Shown here: in pieces, positions 12,318 through 22,448 of the stretch | Numbering within the stretch: the stretch's first letter is position 1 | Layout of the letters: every line of letters begins with the position of its first letter | The notes under the pieces: model-generated | Seen by the model: the letters and a program-made list of their open reading frames with translations, nothing else | Databases searched by the model: none | Told to the model about the DNA's origin: nothing | Source of the DNA: Panaeolus papilionaceus | Taxonomy: Eukaryota; Basidiomycota; Agaricomycetes; Agaricales | DNA: 64,000 bases | Direction of reading: 5' to 3' | Assembly: GCA_015501605.1 (NCBI GenBank) | Contig: JADNRZ010000005.1 | Span: forward strand, 186,001 to 250,000 | Program-made: the position numbers and the translations under genes

Positions 12318-13391
12318 TCAATGATCAGAGTCATGACGAAATCGACGGCGACGTTGTGGGCCATGGTCAGAGGTTGGCGGCAGATTGAGTGTGACGTAGA
12401 TGCCCGTTCCGCCGTGGTTGCCAATGTTGTTCATATTTACTGAAAATGTTGATGTCGCGGCAAAAGGGAATGATTGAGAATGGGAGTAAGGGAAGACGAT
12501 GGGCGAATCAGTTGTATGATAGCCATGAATGATACACGAAGATGAAGCAAAGCGGGTGTGAGGTTATGATAGAGCAATCCAGGAGAATGAATCAACACAC
12601 CGCTGCTGTTACCCTGTGGCCCAGATACAAGTCCCATCGCGTTTCCCTGCTCCTCGCGTCTCCCACCTGCATCGTGCTGAATGAGCTGTCGTGGTGCCGT
12701 CGACGATCCTTCATGATGACCGGATTCGTTGGGATTGTTGTGAATGTCAATGGGGGACGAGAATGAAGGGGCGGTGCTCTGCTTCGGAGACGCGTTCATC
12801 ACCCGGACTCGGAGAGTGTGTGCGGCAACGACGACGAGGGTAACGAAGAATGCTGCGATTCATAATGAAGTTAGTTTGTGCTGCTGGTGCATGACACCGC
12901 TACTGTATCTAAACTCACCGATCACCCATCGTGCTAATAGCACGTTCAGAGCTACACAAGTAACGGCGCCAGTGGTGTCCACGACTGTACAAAAGAAAAG
13001 GCCCATCGTGAATGAGGAAGTGAAGGGAGGGATGAGTAACACCTAACGGTGCTCTCGCCCCTTCCCAAAACAGGTAGTCGACGTCAACGACAGCCCTGAG
13101 CTGGGGGTCTGGGGCGGTGCTGGCGTACATGGTGAGTCTGCTGCATGTTGGCCACTGCTGACCATTATGCTTTGCACTTGGCACGCAATGTGAATATTAG
13201 TGCGAAATTCAGCCCATTACCTGTATTTATCTTCAATAGCAGAGATAGCGGAAAGAGAGGTCGGTGAAGAGCACAAAAATCAGGGAAAATGAGTAAAAAA
13301 TTCTAAAAAAATTGTACAAGTGGCTCACCGCAAGTCCAGGGAGGATCATTATGAAATAATGACCACTGGAAGCAGCTGATAATATATCCAT
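12318..13391 (-). CDS. small predicted membrane protein, unknown
   Basis: A gene of several small exons is proposed here with modest certainty. Readable parts in order are MDILSAASSGHYFIMILPGLA (a hydrophobic start), SLSAISAIEDKYR, then an exon beginning MYASTAPDPQLRAVVDVDYL, a hydrophobic segment VTCVALNVLLARWVI joined by a GT-AG intron to FFVTLVVVVAAHTLRVRV, and a hydrophilic tail rich in His, Gln and Gly ending in an arginine cluster (RRRRFRHDSDH). That gives roughly 230 residues with two or three possible membrane segments. I do not recognise the family. The first two exon joins are guesses; the later ones keep phase. Confidence 0.4.
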
Positions 13392-13815
13392 AAGATCTTC
13401 AGCCTATAAAGGTGTTGATGTACTCAACGGAATTGCGATGAGCATAATAAACTTGTCAGTGGCATCATATTGCGAGATCAATGAAGTAGCATAACAATGA
13501 GCATTACCATCCTGTGAACCCATTAAAATAGGGCCATAGGCTCTGTAGTGTAGAGTTGGATAGCTGAGCCTCAGGAAGAAATCATAGTCCAAGTTGGACC
13601 TGGGTGGGGGTAGAACTAGAGGTAGGCAGGAGAGGTCTTTCAAGTTGGCCACGTAGTTACTAAAGGTGACAGTCATTGTCAAGCTAGTTGAAGTGTTCAA
13701 GTACCAACTGAGGAAGGTGTGCACGTGATGAAATTGATGTCAAAAAATAATATTAATTCTAGAATCTTATTATATAAGAGTGACTATGAGATCAGATAGC
13801 AACTACGTGATGTTG
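13392..13815. other. gap, nothing recognised
   Basis: The bases between the small membrane protein and the next minus-strand gene hold a short minus-strand frame without recognisable motifs. It may be the promoter of the membrane protein together with the 3' region of the next gene. Confidence 0.3.
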
Positions 13816-15226
13816 TTATATCGCTTTGCTCATCTCAGAATCGCTAGTAGCGTCACAATACTCCAATTCTTCACTGCTGGTGCTAGACAGGCTGATAGCT
13901 CGGGCGGGCTCCTTGCCTTTCCTAGAGCTCATGTTCTTCTGCCGCTTCGTTTGACGATGACTTCCCTGGATGTGAAGCCTCAGGGACCTTTCCGTCTCCT
14001 CCAATAAAATCCCAACAGCGCCCTCGTGCATGCCGAGGCCAACAAAATACTCGGCTCCAAAGTGAAGAATAGAGCGGGCATAAATCAAGCCTTTAGCTTG
14101 AAGCTTTCCTGTGTAACGAGGAAAGCTGAGTCTGGGAAACCTGCCGTTGAGTGACCAGAGGAGAGTGGAAAGAAGCATTTCTTCCTCATCGTCTGGCACA
14201 CGATCGTCGTTGACAGTATATTTGCGTTTAAGCATCATAGAAGTGCCCAGCGTAACGTGGGTCGCCCAGCGAAAGCAGTTTGGAGGGAGGGTGCCTGTGG
14301 TATCCGCATCTCCATCGTGCTGATGAGCAACGTTACTGAGGGCCGAGAGTAGGGAGAGAGAAGGGCAATTAACGTACCATTTTTTTGGCCCACAAATTAA
14401 GCTCTTCAATGCCCAATGGGATATGGGCATCCGCGTCGTTTGAGTTACTCCCAGGTTTGATATAGCACCAACGGCCCCCATTCTCGACGTGAACAGCACA
14501 TCGTAACTTCTCTTGAAGTAGACGCAGCTCTGCTTCATACAGAACAGCTTCAGGATTCTATAAAGGATTTCAGTATCGCAAAAGTGCTCGGAGCTGAAAA
14601 AAATATACCAAATGAATGATGTTCAAGGCAATACACTTGAATCGTCTGGGGTTGCTTTGAGATCTGATCAGGGTCTCAAAGGCAGCTTTAAGCTGGACTT
14701 CTGTTCGAAGCTCGTGAGGCATGGAATGCTTTGGCTCATCGCTAGTCTTCCAGCCCAGCTTTGCAACGTTGGGGGACACGCCCAGAACGTCACAAACTTG
14801 AGCGACAAACGCAACGAGGGTAGTATCCCGTGGTACGAGCATATCACTGAGGGCGCCGTCCAACACGACACGGACTAAAACTGTTTAACAGGCCTTAGCG
14901 TCACAGTCCTTGCGAAGCACGATGGCAGAAAATAACATACCATTGTCGGCTGATGCATTCCGGACCATAACGTGGTCTGCTCCTTGTCCATTCCAATGTG
15001 GTCCATCCAGTGCGGTTCTAAGACTAGCAGCAGCCCGCTCAGCTGAAGACGATGGAGGAACAGGACCTTGGCCAAGTAGGTACGACATTCTCGGTCCGAG
15101 ACGTTGAGCACTGGCAGAGCTGTTACTACAGGTGATGGTACCCTCGCGACTTTGCGATACAGAAACATGGCTACTGGATTGAGATTGGGTGCTGGTCCTT
15201 AGTTGCATGCTGGTGCTGAGGGTCAT
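13816..15226 (-). CDS. uncharacterised basidiomycete protein
   Basis: Four exons join in phase into about 415 residues. The N-terminal 95 residues are Ser/Gln-rich and probably disordered. The middle (VLVRVVLDGALSD through SPNVAKLGWKTSDEP to CIALNIIHL) is helical and leads into a conserved-looking core with RWCYIKPGS, HIPLGIEELNLWAKKM and HDGDADTTGTLPPNCF. I recall similar 'HIPL...LWA' blocks in other mushroom proteins of unknown role. The C-terminus is basic and Ser-rich (KRQKNMSSRKGKEPAR) and could target the nucleus. No enzyme motif is visible. A 21-bp repeat array related to that of the DUF6698 gene lies about 90 bases upstream, with a TTATAAAG element between, which suggests shared control or shared origin. 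Confidence 0.6.
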
Positions 15227-15317
15227 TTGAGTTCAAGTGAACGGAAGGAGGATGGGGCTCACTTCATATTTTAGGCTGGCTTATAAAGGTGGGATGGCAT
15301 GGTGAGATAATGGATGC

Positions 15318-15410
15318 TTGCCCAAATATTGTCGCGTCTTCCCTGAATATTATCGTGTCTTCCCTGAATGTTATCGTGCCTTCCCTGAATATTATGGCAC
15401 CTTCAGGGAC
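15318..15410 (-). repeat. 21-bp tandem repeat, TTCCCTGAA core, inverted relative to 12042-12092
   Basis: Cores TTCCCTGAA start at 15339, 15360 and 15381, each 21 bases apart. A degenerate unit precedes at 15318, and the core returns in inverted form (TTCAGGGAC) at 15402, again 21 bases on. Linkers are variants of TATTATCGTGTC. The array lies about 90-185 bases upstream of the gene starting at 15226. Confidence 0.8.
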
Positions 15411-16844
15411 TCGGATGACCCATTTTTCAAGTTGTTAGTATCGATTAATACAGAAATGGAGGGGCAAGATGAGTGATAGCAGTAAGCTGAAGGTCAATGA
15501 AAAGAGTCAAAAACAAGTGCGTACTAAGAAGAGGCAGGCAAGTCATCAAAACGTCCGCCGCTGGAAGGGAGATATGCCATGGTGAGATATCTTGAACGAT
15601 TCAGAGTTGAAATACCGGATCGAGGGTGAAGGAAAGGGGAAGTAAACATGAGTACCACTGGCATGAAGAGCCAGAAAATGGCCACGGTGAGATCCCCAAG
15701 TCGGGTTGAACGATGTAGTACGAGTATGATGCTGATAGGGTGCAACGTGTCACGATGGTTGTGAAGGACTCGGACGTTCAACTTTCAAATTAACTTTCAA
15801 GTTGAAATCGCAGTGCGTATGTGGGACAGTCACATGATTTGAATGAGTCGCATTTTGCCGAATGGCCGTTATCCTAGATTTCCTGCATGGTCTCTTTAAC
15901 GGCTTTCCCTCTCCTTGTCCTAATTTTCTCTCATTACGCCTGACGGTTCTCCTCTCCCTCCCTTTGCGGTTACACTCTCTCCTCTCCTGCTACTTCCTCT
16001 GCACTCTCGAACTTTTCGCCCTACTACCTACCCCTCATGCTGCTACTCCTTCAACCCTCCGCTGACACAGACTGCACAATACCTTGCCTGCCATTGGACG
16101 CTTATCTCTGTCCCCATTCCGTTACGTGGATTCGCCGGCTCAGCTTCTAATTGTTCAGCTGTCATGCGATCGTTTTTCTACGCGTTGGATCAACGATCAT
16201 TGCCCGCAAACCATGGATGTCGTTCAAGTTTATGTGGAAACTATCTCCGTCGTCTCAATTTTAGTCAAAAACACGTTATATATCCTATCTTTCTATTCTG
16301 CCCATGTTTTCTACTTTTATAGAATGGAAGGTTGACTTTATCTCATGCACTTCCTCCCTCTGTGTGTTATCTGTACCATGCCTCCCCATCCCTGCCCCTC
16401 ACACTTTCATTATTATGCACTGGCACCGCCCCTCACACTCTCATTATTTATACACTGGCACCGTCCACTTCCACATAGCTGTTATTCTTGCCTTGTATGC
16501 CGTCTGTGCAGGGGGGATATATATATTTTGCGTATGTCGCTTTCGCGTATCTTCTCGATACCTTAACTGCCACCTTCTCAGATAAGTTCAAGTTTATTTG
16601 ATGGGAACTTTCTCTGTTATGAACCTTTTTCTTTCAAAACAGGTTAAAAACGCGTATTATGTTCAAGTTCATCTTTTCTCCAACGCATTTTACGCTTCCC
16701 TATGTAAAATGGAAGTTTGTTCGTTGAGTCGCCGGCGATGGTTACTGTGTTCATTAGGGCAGAGGGTCGCAAAGACGCCCAAACCACATATAAGTACGTC
16801 CTTTATTTCTACTTCTCTATTGCCGTGCCATTCCTCTTGTCATT
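15411..16844. other. intergenic; one weak minus-strand frame with a hydrophobic segment
   Basis: A minus-strand frame at 15524-15781 encodes 85 residues with a hydrophobic stretch (LTVAIFWLFMPVVLMFTSPF). I could not connect it to other exons. A motif resembling the 21850-22290 sequence (AACTTTCAAGTTGAAAT) lies at about 15790-15806. Nothing else was recognised; the right half is pyrimidine-rich and leads to the next plus-strand gene. Confidence 0.3.
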
Positions 16845-17867
16845 ATGGTTGGTTCCACCAATTTGTTCGACTTAAACAAAGACATTCACATTCCCGCTGC
16901 TGACATGGTATGTTTCGATGACCACTACTCTTGCAAATTTAACTGACACTTCTTTTAGAGACCACACACCTACGTGTATAGAATGATGTCCACCCTCAAA
17001 ATCGACAATATACCCTTTGAATACACGCGCGTATATGTAAAATTGCATCGTTTCCTGTCTTATATTTGCTCACATATATCTATAGGGTATCCTTGTGAAC
17101 GAGATCAGGAAACACATAGACGGCAGAAAACATTTTTCCTTACAAAAAGATAACATGTGTCATATTTTCAACGCAGTAAGTACTTCGACCGATCTATGTT
17201 TACATGTGTTGCTGATATACAACCCAGCTCATGGGAAGTCTGCCCCAATACTTCCTGTTGCATTCCGAAGCGGTGCAGGCTCTGTGGTACGCTCGGTGCG
17301 TGATTTACAGCGTGCACAAATACCGTCTCCGCCCCGCCATGGTGAGCATCTTTTCCGTTTCAATAAACGTACTTGATTTTTGATAATTTCTCTCAGAAGA
17401 AAGCGGCTCAAGAAGCTAAAAAAGAAGGGAAAGTTTTCATTGTCCGCAAGGGTCCCCGTGCGGTGGACAACGTTGCCTGTGTTGCCCCCAACAATGGAAT
17501 CGTCGACTCTTCCGATAACGATGAACTCTCTGTCTTTGCCGTCTCCGCCCCGCGTGCAAACGCTGGGTCCTTTGACGGACCGGACGAACCGCTTGAGGTC
17601 CTGATCATGCCTCAATTATCCGCCCCCCTTGCCCTTGTGTCTCAACCAGGACGCACCTTACGCGAATACATCGCTGTCCATGATCCTCCCCTGCTTGCCG
17701 CTCATGATCACTTGGCGGCGCACGGTTATCTTGACGAGGTCAAAATCAAGAACCTTGCTTCCTCGTCGACTGACCTTCAAGATACCGTTGTCGGTTATAT
17801 GACTGGGAAGAGTGATGACTTGGACTCGTGGATGGTCATGGACCTCGCCCTGCGCCATAACGGATAG
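16845..17867 (+). CDS. uncharacterised protein, five exons
   Basis: The protein starts MVGSTNLFDLNKDIHI. Exons join at GT-AG introns without frame loss: AADM to RPHTYVYRMM, EYTR to GILVNEIRKHI, IFNA to LMGSLPQYFL, and RPAM to KKAAQEAKKE. The product is about 273 residues. The N-terminal half is basic and helical, a lysine-rich linker follows (KKAAQEAKKEGKVFIVRKGP), and the C-terminal half is acidic and resembles no family I know. It is the only plus-strand gene among minus-strand neighbours before the Plavaka element. No membrane or secretion signal is visible. Confidence 0.5.
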
Positions 17868-18052
17868 GTCCACTGTTGATATCTTGCTGATCTTTTTGTA
17901 ACTTCTTATCATTGTGCTTTTGCTACGCTGTGCATTCCTCCCTTGATACTTGAATCCAGCCATGATGTCATGTATATTTTTTAAATAATGAATATAAATT
18001 AACTGTTGCTGATGAATAGAATAAGTCCAATTCCGCTTGCTATCTTCATAGA

Positions 18053-20155
18053 CTACAACTGCAAAAATTCAGTGTCATATACTACGAGATCCAGGTATAA
18101 ATCATGCTCCACGTCATCTTCTGTGACGACATTGGTGGATTGAGGGCTTGTCCTGTTGAGCAAAGAGGAGAGGGCGACGATAATGTTTTGAATGTTTTTA
18201 TCACGACGAAGAGCTGATATATCTGCACCACTACCATCCGGATCTGTATACTTAACGAACTGCCCAAGTATGTAATCGATTCCCGAGTTACAGTAGACAC
18301 TGTCACCACCACCACCAGGTTGATCATCGTGGTGACGATTACTGAAAAACGTGTCGAGTGTCTGAGCCACATGTCGACCAAAACCCATCACAAGTGCACT
18401 GGCAAGGAGAGATTTCCACTCGTTGGCATATCCTTCCCCATCATCTGAAAGATAAGATAAATTGAAGCCAACAACATCTTCCTAGACAAACACGCACATT
18501 CTGGCTCGGAGTTCACCGTGACGCTGGCATTTTGAGTGCGACGGTCGTCCAACGTACCGACCACGGAGAGATAACGATCGCGTTCCGTAAGAGTGGCCTC
18601 CTTCAAGCTCTTCAACGTCCGGAAAGTGTCATCGTCGACAGGAGAAGACCAGCCAGTTTTCGAAGCTGAAACTATACGCGGCATTCCGACAGCGTTGCTC
18701 TGGGGTCGACTTTCGCTAAATTTTCGATAAATGCATAAGCCAAAAACGTAAAGGGACTCGGAATTACTAGGAAAATGTTTTACTACTTACAGCGCTATTT
18801 GCATGGCTTTTTTATAGATTCCCCGGATAGAGACTGGCAAGATTTTGAAATTAAACAAATTTTCGTTGTACGTTTCGACCCTGTCCTTCAAGCTTGGTAG
18901 TCCGAGAGAGGACGAACGAGTAGCACCCGGATCAGACAAACTTGAAAGCGGATCGGGGACTAAACACTGTAATGCAGTGATACCCTGAAAAAAAAAATTC
19001 AATGAGTTGAACGTTGCGGAGCAGCATGATTTTGGATGGGTGAAGAGGAACATACAAGTTCTTGCGTTAAAGCTAAAAATTCATAAGGGCCTACTGGATC
19101 CCAGTGACGGAATGATTTATGCGAGCCAAACTTGAGAATGAATTCCGGTAATTGTCGAATGCTGTCGGCCTGGTCCAGGAAGACGTCCTCCGTCACGTTG
19201 GGCTGCATCTTTGAAGAACGACGCGCCGTTTTCCATTGTTTAAACACCCTTTCCAGCTCAGCTCTTATTAGCACGACGATCTTTCGAGGAACCACTCCAC
19301 AGAACCACTTGTACTCCTCCGGCCCTCCTCTTGACCTTCGTTGCGACTGAAGTCGGTGTAATACTTGTTGAGTAGGAGCATGATGGACTAGAGCAAAAGC
19401 TCACTGGACTACTGTCTTCCGACACAATTCCGACTGTATCATGCTGGAGGACACAATGTTGTACGAAGTCTATACCCAAGGAGGGGAGCCCGTCACTATG
19501 TAGGTTGAGATCAACTTGATCGGATTCTGGGTGTATCCGCACGTATTTCCAGGCTGCTTGCGTGTGCTTCGACAGGTATGCTTTCTTCATATCTTGACGT
19601 TTGATTGGAGTGGTCGGCTTAACACAGGATTTTTCAACAACATCCATGACACTTTCGTGAATTCGATTGATGGCAGCCTCAACTTTTGATGTAATCTAAT
19701 GTTGTGATGTCAGTTAATATCAATGCATTTTGGCGTCTCGTCAAATGGGCACTACATACCGCTGCTAGGATCTGATCAGGGATACTATCTTCGTTCCATG
19801 TTAGATATTGTCCGACTCCGGAATGCTGCAAAATGTGGGGCATATAGAACCGCGCGAGATCTAGGATGGCCGGGGTACCACCATGGAAGGAGAAGGTATC
19901 GAAAAATGCAACAAAAACACAAGATCGAGCGAGAGATATCACTGTGTTTGCAGCTTCAGTCAATGGATCCGCAGTGGTCAACGGGGTTACTTCAAATCCT
20001 GTCGGAATTTGCTGTTGGCCCTGGTTAGGTTTTGTACTCTTTTTGGAACGCCCACTGGAGGTGTAAGGATGACTGTTGCTGGAGGGGTTGCTGCGATTAT
20101 TTCGACGATGAGACGAAGACTGGGATGGCGCCCGCAATCCAGAGGAGGAGGACAT
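18053..20155 (-). CDS. uncharacterised large protein, about six exons
   Basis: One gene is proposed, because exons that could be read as separate genes join in phase. The N-terminus is Ser/Asn-rich and low-complexity. It is followed by AANTVISLARSCVFVAFFD, a helical region ending AAITSKVEAAINRIHESV, a segment RGGPEEYKWFCGVVPRK reached through an intron opening after LPSL, then GITALQCLVP. A further intron after QIAL leads to NSESLYVFGLCIYRKF and the C-terminal part (WKSLLASALVMGFGRHVAQTL). The total is roughly 560-600 residues. I do not recognise the family and see no catalytic motif. The stop falls at the last bases of the region (EFLQL). Confidence 0.5.
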
Positions 20156-20441
20156 TGCGGATGTTTGTGATTGGGAGATAAGGCCGTATCACATCGCCAG
20201 TGAAGGCTCCTTTATATGTAGGATTCAATGAGGATCGGAAGGTCCGGGCCCACGACAGCCGGATGCCCACCACCTCAGGGTTAAAAATTACAGTCAGCAA
20301 ACGACACAACAATAGTCGTAATGTGAATTGAATCTCCATTGTTATACAACATGATTATAACACCTATATAACATCAGTCTGGAAAAAGCAAGGCGCGCGG
20401 TTGGACGGATGACAAATTAAAAACAGGCAGTTTCCACAGAC

Positions 20442-21768
20442 CTACAACGACGTATTTGCACCCCAGTCGTCGGAGTGTGTCGGAGACGACGGCGTTGCGG
20501 CGCCATGGTATGGGTAGTCATCGGGGGTGATTGATTTAAGATTTGACAAGGTGGGTGGAGAGGGGAAAACTGCAGCAGGACCACCTTCTAAAGAAAGTGG
20601 GAGGTTTGCGGGTGTCCAACCGGCGGCGAGAAAAGCTGAAATTATGGGATATAGCTGATTGTCTGCTTGGGCAAGGCATGCCATGACTTCTTCATACAGA
20701 TCTACCTGTTTCTGGACTTCTTGTTTAGCCTGGGCAATCTTAGCTTCGTAAAGCTTTGTTCGTGTAAGTAGGCTTGTCCTGGCAGCTCTGGCGAGGTTCA
20801 AGGCAAGATCTGCGCCTTGCTCCGTGTTGGTGGACCCTGGCTGGAGCTGTTCAATGCTAAGCAGTAGTGTTGCTTCCTCCGCTTCGCATTGAGCCAGAGC
20901 CCTTTGTAGTGTGGTCACCTGCTCCAAAATGTGGGCGTCTTCGGTGCTGATAGACGATTTGTAAATAACTGTGTGCAGACGGTCGGTCTTCTCATTAGGT
21001 GGATCGTCAAAGGCCTTTTGTTGGTGTGTATAAGTAAGCAAGGACAACAGCAGTCAAATAAAACCTACACTTTCGATGTCAGTGCGGGTGGGGTTGCTGA
21101 TATCCCACGAGGAGAAAACCTTCCACTTCTGAGAAGGAAGTGGCGCTGGGAGCTTTGAGGCCGACATAGGTGTAATCAGACGTTGAGCTTCAGACTCGCA
21201 TTGGGATGAATTGCGCTGTGGAGACCGTTGAGCACGACAGCGAGTTGGATGCCTGAGAACATCCTCAATCTAACATGATAAACGATAACGATCTGTCAAT
21301 TGGAACTTGTAAGACCGTTTTGAAGAGCTTACCAGCCACTGTGTATCTATGGCTTGTGTCCTCCGGCTTTGTGGCATGAAATCAGAATACGGAGCGTCAC
21401 CGTCGCGTGCCCTCGTTCGATTCCGCCCAGTTACGCTAACAAAGATCTGAACGAGGGATGCGCAGAGTACCTTGATAACATTTAATGGATATTCAAACCA
21501 GTGGAATATCTGAGTGCGCGTTGGAGACTCAGCGTTGTGGTCATTGTCGCAAGTTTGGGCACATTCTTGCCTGGGCAGTTCGTAATTCACTAGCAATGAT
21601 GTTATTTAAAGTTAATTTGAGTCGTTGCTCTTGGAATCTGACAATTGTCGACTCACCTGATGTATCTCTCCAATCCCTTATAGCCTGCTCGACAGCTGGC
21701 ATCAGTGTTCCGTTTGACTTTTTATGCGACTGGCTCTGGGTCTCTGGCTGTATAGTCGTAGAGTTCAT
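20442..21768 (-). CDS. uncharacterised coiled-coil protein, four exons
   Basis: The exons begin MNSTTIQPETQ, VNYELPRQECAQ, IEDVLRHPTRC and AFDDPPNEKT, and the joins after RDWRDTS, DTQWL and TDIES keep phase. This gives about 365 residues. The last exon contains a long helix with coiled-coil character (EDAHILEQVTTLQRALAQCE through YEAKIAQAKQEVQKQVDLYE) and a Pro/Ser-rich tail. The beginning of that helix region is preceded by an Arg/Ser/Gln-rich stretch. No enzymatic motif is seen. Position and strand match the other minus-strand unknown genes of the accessory block. Confidence 0.5.
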
Positions 21769-22054
21769 GTCCGCACAATGATGGAAAGGTGGAGGTTTAG
21801 TCTGACCGTGGCGGCCCTGATGATTACCACGCTTGAGCTCAAAACTTCACAGGATTGTTCAAGTTCATGAAACCGTAGTCACGGCGGCCGGGGCCACTGC
21901 ATTGGACATCCGAAATTGAGAAAATGTTGACTTGCAACTTTAACTCCCTCAATTTTGGTACCACCTTTGTTTTCTGAGATGTTGAAGCATTGAATCGCAG
22001 TCAATGTGAATGAGCCGGAGTGAGAAAAATCAGAACTTTAAGTTGGGGAAGTTC

Positions 22055-22094
22055 ACTGGCCCGGGCGACTTCACGTTGAAGTTCAGCGGCCAGT
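22055..22094. repeat. nested inverted repeat left of the Plavaka element
   Basis: Outer arms ACTGGCC (22055-22061) and GGCCAGT (22088-22094) enclose inner arms ACTTCA (22068-22073) and TGAAGT (22077-22082), a strong nested hairpin. The surrounding 21850-22290 is rich in AACTT/AAGTT motifs in both orientations, which resembles subterminal repeats of DNA transposons. A different nested hairpin lies to the right of the transposase gene. Confidence 0.6.
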
Positions 22095-22448
22095 TGAGGG
22101 ACTCCGACTTGCACCTGTCAAGTCGCATGAGGTTCGGATTTCGCAGTCTGAGTCCTAGTTGGAGGTATGGACATTTCATTGTCTGACTTCCGATGACATT
22201 CAGAGTACTCTGTGGCGTGGAAGAGACACGCGTCATTATCTTTGATCCAGCTCAACTGAGAACTTCAAGTTGACTTCGACATCACTGAGCGTTGATATAC
22301 CACTGTACCAGAGAGGTGGCGACCTTCTCAGAAAGTGATGGTTCCGAGTCCAAGCTACTGTGGTAGGAGCAGAAATTCGACCCCAACCATCGCACAACTC
22401 GTTTCTCTCTTTCTTCTGTTCACCCTTCTCTTACTACCGTCGCTCCTG

